From positions 1-11,856 of the forward strand of contig JAHFDQ010000133.1 in assembly GCA_023248915.1 (NCBI GenBank): 11,856 nt of DNA, given 5' to 3'. The translations under genes and the position numbers were made by a program. This stretch comes from Archangiaceae bacterium. Its GTDB lineage: Bacteria > Myxococcota > Myxococcia > Myxococcales > Myxococcaceae. A model generated the notes under the pieces. It was not told where the DNA came from. It was given only the letters and a program-made list of their open reading frames with translations, and did not search any database. Within the stretch, counting starts at the first letter, position 1, and every line of letters starts with the position of its first letter. Positions 1-6,999 of this stretch are shown here, piece by piece.

Positions 1-67
1 AACGAGACCCGGCGGCCGTGGCCCGCATCGGCTTCGCCCACCCGGGCCACGGCCGCCGGGTCTCGTT
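1..67. repeat. Perfect 25-bp inverted repeat, 17-nt loop
   Basis: Bases 1-25 are the exact reverse complement of bases 43-67, separated by 17 nt. The arms begin and end with AACGAGACCC / GGGTCTCGTT. The repeat may continue to the left of the window, because its outer end is the first base. It lies inside the coding end of the pseudouridine synthase gene. The right arm encodes a family-typical peptide and the left arm does not, which favours a fold-back artefact at a contig end over a natural hairpin. Confidence 0.9.
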
Positions 68-146
68 CGAGGCGCCGCTGCCGGAAGACCTGGCCGCCTT
101 CCTGCCGCCTTCGCCGGCGCGGGCGGCCGGGCCGGGTTCCGGCTAG
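1..146 (+). CDS. RluA-family pseudouridine synthase, C-terminal end (partial)
   Basis: Only the last 47 codons are visible, in frame from base 3 to the TAG at 144-146. The protein reads ARIGFAHPGHGRRVSF then EAPLPEDLAAFL. This is the typical end of RluA/RluD-type enzymes, which convert uridine to pseudouridine in rRNA or tRNA in the cytoplasm: an xxFxHP strand, a short turn, then F-x-APLPxDL. The catalytic aspartate and core domain lie outside the window. Known family members usually carry an LHA tripeptide just before this strand; here the matching position reads AAV. That mismatch falls inside the left arm of a 25-bp inverted repeat, so the first 25 bases may not be the true gene sequence. 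The C-terminal tail after FL is Pro/Ala/Gly-rich and unstructured. The family call is fairly safe; which RluA subfamily it belongs to cannot be told. Confidence 0.75.
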   Translation, partial: RDPAAVARIGFAHPGHGRRVSFEAPLPEDLAAFLPPSPARAAGPGSG

Positions 147-149
147 GGT
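144..149 (+). promoter_or_regulatory. TAGGGT -10-like box before the FHA gene
   Basis: TAGGGT overlaps the stop codon of the upstream gene and ends 6 nt before the GTG start of the FHA gene. The FHA gene has no Shine-Dalgarno sequence. Similar TAGxxT boxes lie just before the starts at 3061 and 8613. I see no convincing -35 element. Transcription from here would give a leaderless or nearly leaderless mRNA. This is pattern-based inference. Confidence 0.2.
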
Positions 150-155
150 AGGCGC

Positions 156-689
156 GTGTTTCCCCTGAAGGCAGTCCGAGAGCAGGCCCTGGCCATCTCG
201 GTGCACAAGTTCAAGGACCAGTTCGGCCCGGTGGCGCTGGTGCAGAGCCCGGCCGAGCCGGTGCTGCGGCGGTCGGCGATGCTGCTGGCGACGGCGCAGA
301 CCATCGGAGTCACCGACCCGGGCCGGGTGGGCCACCGCCTGCTGGTGCTGATGGGCAGCTTCGACGGGCTGTCGGTGCAGTTCCTGAACCCGGGCCGCGA
401 TGGAACCCAGTTCACCGTCGGCCGGCTCCCGGAGTGCGACGTGGCCATCGCCGACCCGTCGGTGTCGAAGCGGCACGCCACGCTGAAGTGGGACGCCGCG
501 CGCGGCGGCTGCACCGTGCGCGACGAGGGGTCGACCAACGGCACCTTTGCGGGCGCCTCGCGCCTGGGCTCGGAAGAGGCGGCGCTGCTCGACGGCGACG
601 CGCTGGGGTTCGGCGACGCGCAGTTCCTCTACATCCTCACCGAGACGCTGTACGAGAAGCTGAGGGTCAGCCGCTTCGGCTACGGGTGA
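156..689 (+). CDS. FHA-domain protein
   Basis: A 177-aa cytoplasmic protein with no signal peptide or membrane segment. The C-terminal part (about residues 64-160) is a forkhead-associated domain, a phosphothreonine-binding module. All its signature positions are visible: GR at 89-90, SVSKRH at 102-107 and GSTNGTF at 125-131. FHA proteins of this kind read out Ser/Thr kinase signalling, which is abundant in myxobacteria. The N-terminal 60 residues are not recognised. The start is the GTG at 156, 9 nt after the upstream stop, with no clear ribosome binding site. The next in-frame Met (residue 42) would remove only the unrecognised segment, so the true start is not certain. No kinase gene is visible in the window, so the partner is unknown. 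It is convergent with the vWA lipoprotein gene if the inserted module between them is ignored. Confidence 0.88.
   Translation: MFPLKAVREQALAISVHKFKDQFGPVALVQSPAEPVLRRSAMLLATAQTIGVTDPGRVGHRLLVLMGSFDGLSVQFLNPGRDGTQFTVGRLPECDVAIADPSVSKRHATLKWDAARGGCTVRDEGSTNGTFAGASRLGSEEAALLDGDALGFGDAQFLYILTETLYEKLRVSRFGYG
162..174 (-). repeat. Inverted, imperfect third copy of the island-flanking repeat
   Basis: Thirteen bases (CCCCTGAAGGCAG) are the exact complement of the core of the 16-bp direct repeat found at 697-712 and 1954-1969. Extended to the full unit, 14 of 16 positions match. It lies in codons 3-7 of the FHA gene, in inverted orientation to the other two copies. A 13-mer match in 12 kb of GC-rich DNA could be chance, so it is recorded but not interpreted firmly. 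Confidence 0.4.
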
Positions 690-696
690 CGGGAGG

Positions 697-712
697 GCTG
701 CCTTCAGGGGCA
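697..712. repeat. 16-bp direct repeat, left copy (possible attachment-like site)
   Basis: GCTGCCTTCAGGGGCA is identical to bases 1954-1969. This copy begins 8 nt after the FHA stop codon, and the other copy holds the stop codon of the vWA lipoprotein gene. The two copies enclose the two-gene lower-GC module. That is the pattern left when DNA inserts at a gene's 3' end and duplicates the target. No recombinase gene lies between them. Confidence 0.6.
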
Positions 713-722
713 CGTCCGGGGC

Positions 723-750
723 CTGACCCTGCCCCACCCGTCAGTATGAT
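723..750 (+). promoter_or_regulatory. Sigma-70-like promoter of the two-gene module
   Basis: CTGACC (723-728, four of six matches to TTGACA) is followed after 16 nt by TATGAT (745-750, five of six matches to TATAAT). It lies in an AT-richer patch about 67 nt upstream of the first start codon in the module. It overlaps the palindrome at 749-783, which suits repression by a local HTH protein. Assigned by eye. Confidence 0.4.
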
Positions 751-783
751 GTCCCATTTGCGTCTATGGGATGAAGGGGACAT
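749..783. promoter_or_regulatory. Nested palindrome, candidate operator
   Basis: ATGTCCC (749-755) is matched by GGGACAT (777-783). Inside it, TCCCA (752-756) is matched by TGGGA (767-771). The two pairings share bases, so they are alternatives. The site starts at the end of the predicted -10 box and precedes the two-gene module whose second product is an HTH protein. Binding by that protein is an inference from position only. Confidence 0.35.
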
Positions 784-817
784 ATTAAGAAGGTGGACGA
801 AGAGCGAGTGAACCCTG

Positions 818-1117
818 ATGGCCTACGCCCTGCGGCTGCCGAAGAAGTTCAAGCAGTGGAAGCTGAAGATTCGAGACTGCGAGACGGTCGAGCCGCCGCA
901 CGTCACCCTGCTGCGGAAAACGCAGGCGTGGAGAATCGACCTCCGCACGGGCGAGTTCATGGACGCGGAGCCGGACCCGGACGACGTGCCGAAAGCGCTG
1001 GTGAAGGTCGTCAAGGGCGCGACGAACTGGCAGACGCTCCGCGACGAATGGGACTCGATGTACCCGGAGAACCCGATCGACTCCGAGGAAGCGAACGAGG
1101 AGGAGTCCGATGAGTGA
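818..1117 (+). CDS. Small acidic protein, first gene of two-gene module (DUF4160-like?)
   Basis: A 99-aa soluble protein with no signal peptide or membrane segment. The N-terminus is basic (KKFKQWKLK) and the C-terminus strongly acidic (EEANEEESDE). The middle reads EPPHVTLL, then WRIDLRTGEFMDAEP, then a short helix-rich end. This order (PPH plus strand, hydrophobic strand with a TGE turn, acidic-Pro step, helix) resembles small DUF4160-type proteins that often sit in toxin-antitoxin-like pairs. The resemblance is distant and judged by eye. The ATG at 818 is the first start after an in-frame stop at 809-811; the ribosome binding site is weak (GAGCGAG). The stop overlaps the next start by 8 nt, so the two genes are translationally coupled. 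Base composition is lower in G+C than the flanks (34 of 60 in 841-900 by hand count). Confidence 0.7.
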   Translation: MAYALRLPKKFKQWKLKIRDCETVEPPHVTLLRKTQAWRIDLRTGEFMDAEPDPDDVPKALVKVVKGATNWQTLRDEWDSMYPENPIDSEEANEEESDE

Positions 1118-1904
1118 GCCACTTGTTGTCGTCGAAGAGAACCACGGACTGGCCGCCCACTTTGGAGCGACCAAGCCAGTGAGCGCTTCCTCGCCCGAGC
1201 AGATCCACTCGGCGATGAACAGGTTCGTCCACGGAGCAGTGTGGGTCGCTCGCGCTGGCCCCATCGTGAAGTGGCTCGCCGCCATGGACTCGCTGTCGAT
1301 GACGCCTCATCGGCTGTTGCTCATCGGGAGCCCGAAGGCACCTGAGCGAGCGTTCTTGCGCGCGGTGTTCGAGAGCGTCTTTGTGCCTGACGACGAGATG
1401 AAGGTGCTCGCGTTCGACGAACTCTTTGAGGTGCTCGGGTCGGAGCATCGCGCGAACTTGTTCGTCGGCGGAGCGGTCGCTCCAGCGGCGAAGTCCGTGG
1501 TCCTCATTCGAGGAAACCTCACCGCGTTGGCGGTCCCCTTCTCTTGGTTCGTCGCGCGCCCGAACGGCCCGAAGCCCGACTTCTCAGACTTCGCGATCAT
1601 CGACTCCGGCCAGACCATCAAGCTCGGCGACTACGAGGCGGCAGCCGATGCTGTCCTGTATGAGTTCGACGGGGAGTTCAGGAAGCAAGAGCGGAAGCGT
1701 CGCATCAGCATGGACAAGTCGTTCGGCGGCGCGCTCAGGCGGCTGCGCCTTCAGCGCGGGCTCAGTCGTGACGACTTCCCGGGCCTCTCCGCGAAGACCA
1801 TCGCTCGAATCGAACGCGGCGATGTGAAGGAGCCGCACGGCGACACCCTCACGGCGATCGCCGAGCGACTTGGCGTCAAGCCGGATGAGATCGCGAGCTT
1901 CTGA
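1110..1904 (+). CDS. XRE-type helix-turn-helix protein, second gene of two-gene module
   Basis: A 264-aa soluble protein. Residues about 205-264 form a Cro/C1-type helix-turn-helix: GGALRRLRLQRGLSRDDF, then LSAKTIARIERG, then DTLTAIAERLGVKPDEI. This is the usual DNA-binding layout, with the recognition helix around SAKTIARIE. Residues 1-200 are an unrecognised alpha/beta region containing LLLIGSPKAPERAF (69-82) and a strand-rich stretch (130-185). A very strong Shine-Dalgarno (GAGGAGGAG, 1097-1105) six bases before the ATG supports this start, although homologs might begin at Met64. It overlaps the 99-aa gene by 8 nt in ATGAGTGA. An HTH protein as the second gene of a tight pair, with a palindrome at the promoter, suggests autorepression. 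It could be an antitoxin-like or other regulator; the role of the large N-terminal region is unknown. Confidence 0.8.
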   Translation: MSEPLVVVEENHGLAAHFGATKPVSASSPEQIHSAMNRFVHGAVWVARAGPIVKWLAAMDSLSMTPHRLLLIGSPKAPERAFLRAVFESVFVPDDEMKVLAFDELFEVLGSEHRANLFVGGAVAPAAKSVVLIRGNLTALAVPFSWFVARPNGPKPDFSDFAIIDSGQTIKLGDYEAAADAVLYEFDGEFRKQERKRRISMDKSFGGALRRLRLQRGLSRDDFPGLSAKTIARIERGDVKEPHGDTLTAIAERLGVKPDEIASF

Positions 1905-1953
1905 GCCGCGACAAGGACGACCGAGGTCTCGGCAACCGCGGGCCGGCTTGGCA

Positions 1954-1969
1954 GCTGCCTTCAGGGGCA
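1954..1969. repeat. 16-bp direct repeat, right copy (overlaps vWA gene stop)
   Basis: This copy is identical to 697-712. On the minus strand it reads TGCCCC, then the TGA stop of the vWA lipoprotein (1961-1963), then AGGCAGC. It can also fold as CTGCC / GGCAG with a 6-nt loop (1955-1970), so it might act as a weak terminator hairpin. No T-run follows on either side. Confidence 0.6.
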
Positions 1970-2932
1970 GTTCGGCTCGATGACCTCGACCTCGCCTCCG
2001 TTGCGCGGGCAGGGGTCGATTTCGAGGGTGCCGTTCGGGTGGGCTCCGTCCGGGGGCCAAAGGACGTAGCTGACCGGCGACCCGTTCAGCCGTACCTGGG
2101 GCGGCCCCCGGTCGACCGGGTGCTGCAAGTCAACTACGCAGCGGGCGTTGACGATGCGGCCGCCCATCTCGGTCATCCGGCTGGCGTAGTCGGACGTGCA
2201 GGCGACCACCATGCCGTTCGGCCCGAGCGAACGGGCGACCTCGGCGTACCCCCAAGAAGCGGTCATGCGCTCGCACAGGAAGTACCAGGTCAACCCGAGG
2301 ATGGCGACGAAGCTGGTGGACTCGGGGGGAGCTTCCAACGAGCCGAGGAAAGCGCTGAATTGAGCGGGGCTGATGCGCGAGTGGTCGGTCTCGTCGGTGA
2401 GCACCACCACCGCCAGGTCCGTTTTGGGCCGGAGGAAGCCCTGATTGGGACCGGACGCCAGGGGGTCGCTCAGCGCGCCGTGGGCGGCGTCGAGCCCGCG
2501 CTCGTCCGAGCTGCCGTTGCTGCCCAAGAGCACCATCGACCGGAACGCCTGCTCGAGGTTGGGCGTGACGGGGGTGAGGAAGGGGGCCACCAGGCGGCCG
2601 CTCCGGTTCGGGGCTTCCATGTCGGTCGTCACCACGCCCAGGTGGAAGTCGACGTTCTCGGAACGAAAGCGCGAGATGAACGCGCCGAAGTTCGAGGCCA
2701 GCACTTCCTGGTCGTCGCCCATGCTGCCCGAGTCGTCCACCACCAGGAGCACGTCCACGGCCGGGTTGGGCACGGCGGGCAGGGTGAAGGTCTGCACGTC
2801 GCGCGGGCAGTCGCGCGTGCCGTCGGGAGGGGCGAAGATGGGCGAGCCGTCCTCGCCGACGTAGCGCAGCGGTTGGGTTCGCCCGCATGCCGCCAAGAGA
2901 CCGAGCAGGAGGAGCGTGGCGCTGCGATTCAT
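1961..2932 (-). CDS. von Willebrand factor A domain lipoprotein
   Basis: A 323-aa predicted lipoprotein. The start at 2932 is chosen over an in-frame Met 20 codons upstream because it gives a clean signal (MNRSATLLLLGLLAAC) with lipobox LAAC and Cys16 as the lipidated residue. GGAG lies about 7 nt before this ATG. The next residue is Gly, so outer-membrane sorting is possible. The vWA fold spans about 57-215. VVDDSGSM carries the metal-binding D66-x-S68-x-S70, and LTDETD (178-183) is the later MIDAS aspartate region. Such domains bind ligands or partner proteins through a divalent metal. The C-terminal 120 residues hold several cysteines that could pair outside the cell membrane. Its stop codon lies in the right direct repeat. 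It is divergent from the 3061 gene across 128 nt. The ligand is unknown. Confidence 0.88.
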   Translation of the reverse strand: MNRSATLLLLGLLAACGRTQPLRYVGEDGSPIFAPPDGTRDCPRDVQTFTLPAVPNPAVDVLLVVDDSGSMGDDQEVLASNFGAFISRFRSENVDFHLGVVTTDMEAPNRSGRLVAPFLTPVTPNLEQAFRSMVLLGSNGSSDERGLDAAHGALSDPLASGPNQGFLRPKTDLAVVVLTDETDHSRISPAQFSAFLGSLEAPPESTSFVAILGLTWYFLCERMTASWGYAEVARSLGPNGMVVACTSDYASRMTEMGGRIVNARCVVDLQHPVDRGPPQVRLNGSPVSYVLWPPDGAHPNGTLEIDPCPRNGGEVEVIEPNCP

Positions 2933-3040
2933 TCCGGCTCCGCGGGCCCGCGCGACCCGGCGCCGCGAGGCTCGCCTCTGTCCATAGCCCACCTGGCGGG
3001 TCCCGGAGAAGCCCCCCTGGATTGGCGTCTGGGCGGGCCC

Positions 3041-3046
3041 TAGAGT
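3041..3046 (+). promoter_or_regulatory. TAGAGT -10-like box before the 222-aa protein gene
   Basis: TAGAGT ends 14 nt before the ATG at 3061, and CTGGAT (3017-3022) lies 18 nt upstream as a poor -35. The region between this gene and the divergent vWA gene must hold promoters for both, and this is the best plus-strand candidate I see. Confidence 0.25.
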
Positions 3047-3060
3047 CGCGAGCGCCGAAG

Positions 3061-3729
3061 ATGAATAAGAGCTCCTCCTTTCTTGCCGTGGCGGGCGCGG
3101 CCTGGCTTGCCGCCGGCTCGGCCTCCGGGCAAGAGCCCGCGCCGCCGCCCGTCGCGGTCGAAGGGGCCGGCCAAGAGCCGGCGTCAGGCAACGCGGTGCC
3201 TGCCCCGGTCGACCTGGCCGCCGTCCGCTTCGACCGGTACAGCGCTTCGGCCAAGCGCCGCATCGGGTGGGAAGCGGCAGGGGCCGGGGCCGGAGTGCTG
3301 GTAGGCGTCGGCGGTTCGTTGGCGTTGGCCGCGGCGACCTGCCGGGTGGAAGCGGACTTCGGCTGCACGGCGCCGCTGTTGCTCGGGGTGCCCGCGGGGC
3401 TCTTCCTGCCGTCCATCGGCGCGGCCATCGCCGGCACGCTCAATGACGGGGCGGGAGGTTACTGGTTGTCGGTGGGAGGGTCCGCCACGGGTTGGATAAC
3501 CGCCATCCTTATCTGGTCCGTGGTGAGCCCGCAGAGCCCCGGCGCCGCGGCGGCTCTCGCGGTCGCCCTCGGAGCCTTGCCGGTCGGAGGGGCCGTCGCC
3601 GGCTACGAGCTGTCGTCGCTTCGGGCGTTGTCGCGCGAGCAAGCGCTAGCCGCCGAAGCCAGGCTGAGCCTCGCGCCGTGGTTCTCGCCGAACGGATCGC
3701 GCGGGCTGGTGCTGAAGCTCGATTTCTAG
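3061..3729 (+). CDS. Hypothetical exported membrane protein
   Basis: A 222-aa protein of no recognised family. The ATG at 3061 gives a good signal peptide (MNKSSSFLAV then AGAAWLAAGSASG, cleavage near residue 23). The longer open frame upstream has no signal. A Pro/Ala/Glu-rich linker follows (about 24-52). Four Gly/Ala-rich hydrophobic stretches follow at about 72-93, 103-126, 132-155 and 161-182. Cys94 and Cys102 flank a short loop and could form a disulfide. The chain ends in RGLVLKLDF, and a terminal Phe is common in outer-membrane proteins, but the Gly/Ala helices argue for inner-membrane or other packing. No clear Shine-Dalgarno is present. It is transcribed away from the vWA lipoprotein gene. 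Function unknown; the coding call rests on the signal peptide and codon pattern. Confidence 0.72.
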   Translation: MNKSSSFLAVAGAAWLAAGSASGQEPAPPPVAVEGAGQEPASGNAVPAPVDLAAVRFDRYSASAKRRIGWEAAGAGAGVLVGVGGSLALAAATCRVEADFGCTAPLLLGVPAGLFLPSIGAAIAGTLNDGAGGYWLSVGGSATGWITAILIWSVVSPQSPGAAAALAVALGALPVGGAVAGYELSSLRALSREQALAAEARLSLAPWFSPNGSRGLVLKLDF

Positions 3730-4272
3730 GATGCCGGCCGGCAGGTTGCGCCGACCCACGCCATCGGGCTTGAGGGTGCACGATAGGATTGCGGAGGTTC
3801 GCTCGGACGTGGGCTAGCAGGTAGAGAGAGGGGGGCTCACCCTTCCAGCGCCCCCGCTCGAACGACCGGCATCCTCGAGCCCCTTGCGCTCGCGCGCGGC
3901 ACAGGTCGTCTCGCCGGAATGTTCGGGACTTCGGTGGCCACCCCTCCGACCTCAGGTCGCGGGTACCCGTTTGAAACGACGAGATTTCTTCGATTCGGCA
4001 CCCACTCGAGGCATTGGGCCCCAATCAAATCGCGGGGTTGTGAACGGCGTTTTGGAAGAAGTTCTTCGTTTCAGACGGCAGCTCGCAAGACAGCCCGGCC
4101 GGGGGTGTGTGAACCGCGCTCTCGACGATGCCGGTGCCGACGGGGGGTCAGTTGCGGAACCCAAACGACGCTCCGGCTGGTGATACGGGCGCTCGAGGGC
4201 GCAACCCGCATCGGCGCGGGGCCGCTCGACCGCGAAGGTGAGTGGTACGACCCCTTCGACTGGAATCCCGAC
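3730..4272. other. 543-nt region without a convincing gene
   Basis: This lies between the 222-aa protein gene and the end of purF. I found no tRNA, rRNA or CRISPR pattern. It holds several short palindromes: TGCCGGCCGGCA (about 3732-3743, just after the stop), CGGGTACCCG (3960-3969), ATTGGGCCCCAAT (4013-4025), GAAGAAGTTCTTC (4055-4067), and AGGTGAGT/ACTCACCT (4236-4243 and 4271-4278, the last at the purF stop). Base composition is more even than in the neighbouring genes. One open frame (3919-4293) ends in a protein-like tail (EWYDPFDWNPDSPPGGR), but its earlier part is Arg/Ser/Thr-rich and looks non-coding. It may be a regulatory region, an unrecognised small RNA, or a decayed gene. Confidence 0.6.
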
Positions 4273-5634
<1,362 letters not shown>

Positions 5635-5762
5635 GGGGCCTCATGTATGCACCGGCCGTTCGATTGCCGCAATGCGCCAAATCGTCTAAATCCGCCCTCG
5701 CGAATTCTTGCACTTCGGTACCGCCGCGGGGGTCGTCCTGGCAAATCAGAAGAGCGCCACCC

Positions 5763-6260
5763 ATGGCTGACGACCGGGTGGCAGAGCTGTACCGCAAGTT
5801 TGGCCCTGCCATCTACTCGCGGTGCCGTCGGTTGCTGAGGGACGACGTGGCGGCGGAAGACGCCACGCAGGAGGTCTTCGTGCGGGTGATGCGCCACATC
5901 GAGACTGCGCCGGACGACCAGGCCGCCCTCGCGTGGATTTACCGCATCTCGACCAACTACTGCCTGAACGCGCTTCGAGACCGCGGGCGCCAGGCCGAAC
6001 CCGTCGCAGAGCTGCCCGAGGCGCCGAGCGAGCACCCCGAAGCCGCCCTGCTCGACCGCGACCTGGCCATGCGGCTGGTCGCCCGGGTGCCCGAGAAAAT
6101 CCGCGCTCCTGCCATCCTCTACTACGTCGACGGCATGGAGCAGGAACAGGTCGCCCGCACCCTGGGCATTTCCCGCCGCACCGTCATCAACCGCCTCGGC
6201 GAGTTCGCCGAACGCGCGAAGAAGTTCGTCGCGAGACAAGAGGACGTTCGGCATGAATGA
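5763..6260 (+). CDS. ECF-type RNA polymerase sigma factor
   Basis: A 165-aa sigma-70-family factor with regions 2 and 4 only, the normal ECF size. Region 2 (about 6-77) shows AEDATQEVFVRVMRH (31-45), which contacts core polymerase, and AWIYRISTNYCLNALRDR (57-74), which reads the -10 element. Region 4 (about 100-155) contains ILYYVDGMEQEQVARTLGIS then RRTVINRLGEF, a helix-turn-helix for the -35 element. The start at 5763 places Met just before region 2, while the longer open frame adds 40 residues without family character. AGAAGAG upstream is a modest ribosome binding site. The stop overlaps the next start by 8 nt (ATGAATGA), coupling it to its probable anti-sigma factor. No convincing self-recognised promoter was found in the 128 nt between it and purF. 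The subgroup is not determined. Confidence 0.93.
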   Translation: MADDRVAELYRKFGPAIYSRCRRLLRDDVAAEDATQEVFVRVMRHIETAPDDQAALAWIYRISTNYCLNALRDRGRQAEPVAELPEAPSEHPEAALLDRDLAMRLVARVPEKIRAPAILYYVDGMEQEQVARTLGISRRTVINRLGEFAERAKKFVARQEDVRHE

Positions 6261-6999
6261 CCGCGGCCACCTGTCCTCCGAGACGTTGGACCTGCTGATG
6301 CTCTCGTCGCTCGCCCAGGCCGAGAGCGAGAGCGCCCGCGCCCACCTTTCCGGCTGCACCGACTGCAAGGCCCGGTGGACCGAAATCGAGGAAGACAAGG
6401 CGCGCTTCCAGCAGTTCGTGCTGCCGCGCACCCTGGCGGCGGTCGAGGCCCGCGCCCGCACAGTCCCCCTCGCCGAGCGGCTCTTCGGCAGTTGGAAGCT
6501 CTGGGTTCCGGTCGCGTCGCTGGCCGCCGCCGCCACGCTGGTGGCCGTGGTCTCGACGCAGTCGGGCCCTTCGACCGACCCGTACCTCGGCGTCAAGGGC
6601 GGCACGGCGCAGCTCGAGGTGGTGGCCCAGCGCGGAGACCAGACCCAGTTCTCGGTGCGCCAGGGTTCTCGGCTTCGCCCCAAGGACAAGCTCCGCTTCG
6701 TGGTCGACCCCGGCGGAGCCCACTTCGTCCTCATCGCCTCGCGCGACGGCCGCGGCGGCGTCACCATCTACTACCCGTTCGAAGGCAAAGAGAGCGCCGA
6801 GGTGAAGCCCGGCCGCCAGGCGCTGCCCGTCAGCATCGAGCTCGACGAAGTCTCAGGCCCCGAGCGGCTGCTGGCCGTGTTCTCCGAGAAGCCGGTCCCG
6901 GCCGACCAGGTGCGTTCCGCCCTCGCCGGGCCCGAGGTGACGACGGTGCCCGGCTCGAAGAGCCAGGTGAGCTGGGAGTTCGTCAAGGAAGCGCCGTGA
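6253..6999 (+). CDS. Transmembrane anti-sigma factor with DUF4384 domain
   Basis: A 248-aa single-pass membrane protein. The cytoplasmic N-terminus has the anti-sigma zinc-finger signature HxxxCxxC (H31, C35, C38) in RAHLSGCTDC, as in ZAS-type proteins that hold an ECF sigma factor inactive. A hydrophobic helix spans about 83-101. The part beyond the inner membrane (about 113-215) matches DUF4384: GGTAQLEVV, then VRQGSRLRPKDKLRFVVDP, HFVLIASRDGRGGVTIYYPF, and PVSIELDEVSGPERLLAVFS. DUF4384 is known to occur often with caspase-like proteases, and a caspase gene follows directly. Translation is coupled on both sides: 8 nt overlap with the sigma gene and GTGA overlap with the caspase gene. Expected role: release the sigma factor when the outer domain senses an envelope signal. 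The signal is unknown. Anti-sigma role is strong by motif and context, domain name less so. Confidence 0.88.
   Translation: MNDRGHLSSETLDLLMLSSLAQAESESARAHLSGCTDCKARWTEIEEDKARFQQFVLPRTLAAVEARARTVPLAERLFGSWKLWVPVASLAAAATLVAVVSTQSGPSTDPYLGVKGGTAQLEVVAQRGDQTQFSVRQGSRLRPKDKLRFVVDPGGAHFVLIASRDGRGGVTIYYPFEGKESAEVKPGRQALPVSIELDEVSGPERLLAVFSEKPVPADQVRSALAGPEVTTVPGSKSQVSWEFVKEAP

Noticed and set aside
793..1113. GTG-started 106-codon frame with a good AAGGTGG upstream
   Set aside because: AAGGTGG overlaps this GTG itself, so it cannot serve as its ribosome binding site. The product is Arg/Gly/Ala-rich, while the 818 frame has a folded-protein pattern and couples to the next gene.
1905..1941. Hairpin after the HTH gene (CCGAG/CTCGG within CCGCG/CGCGG)
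   Set aside because: The inner loop is only 2 nt and no T-run follows, so it is not supported as an intrinsic terminator.
2933..2992. Longer N-terminus for the vWA lipoprotein (Met at 2992)
   Set aside because: The extra 20 residues are Arg-rich and would bury the lipoprotein signal; the Met at 2932 has a Shine-Dalgarno and gives a perfect lipobox.
2039..3443. Open frames of 334 (plus) and 437 (minus) codons over the vWA gene
   Set aside because: Both are out-of-frame shadows of the vWA lipoprotein and its neighbour, with Arg/Gly/Ala-rich composition and no motifs.
3940..4100. Possible tRNA suggested by TTCGATTC-like sequence
   Set aside because: No acceptor, D or anticodon stem can be built around it on either strand.
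5643..5762. 40-residue upstream extension of the sigma factor
   Set aside because: It has no sigma-factor character, and region 2 begins immediately after the Met at 5763.
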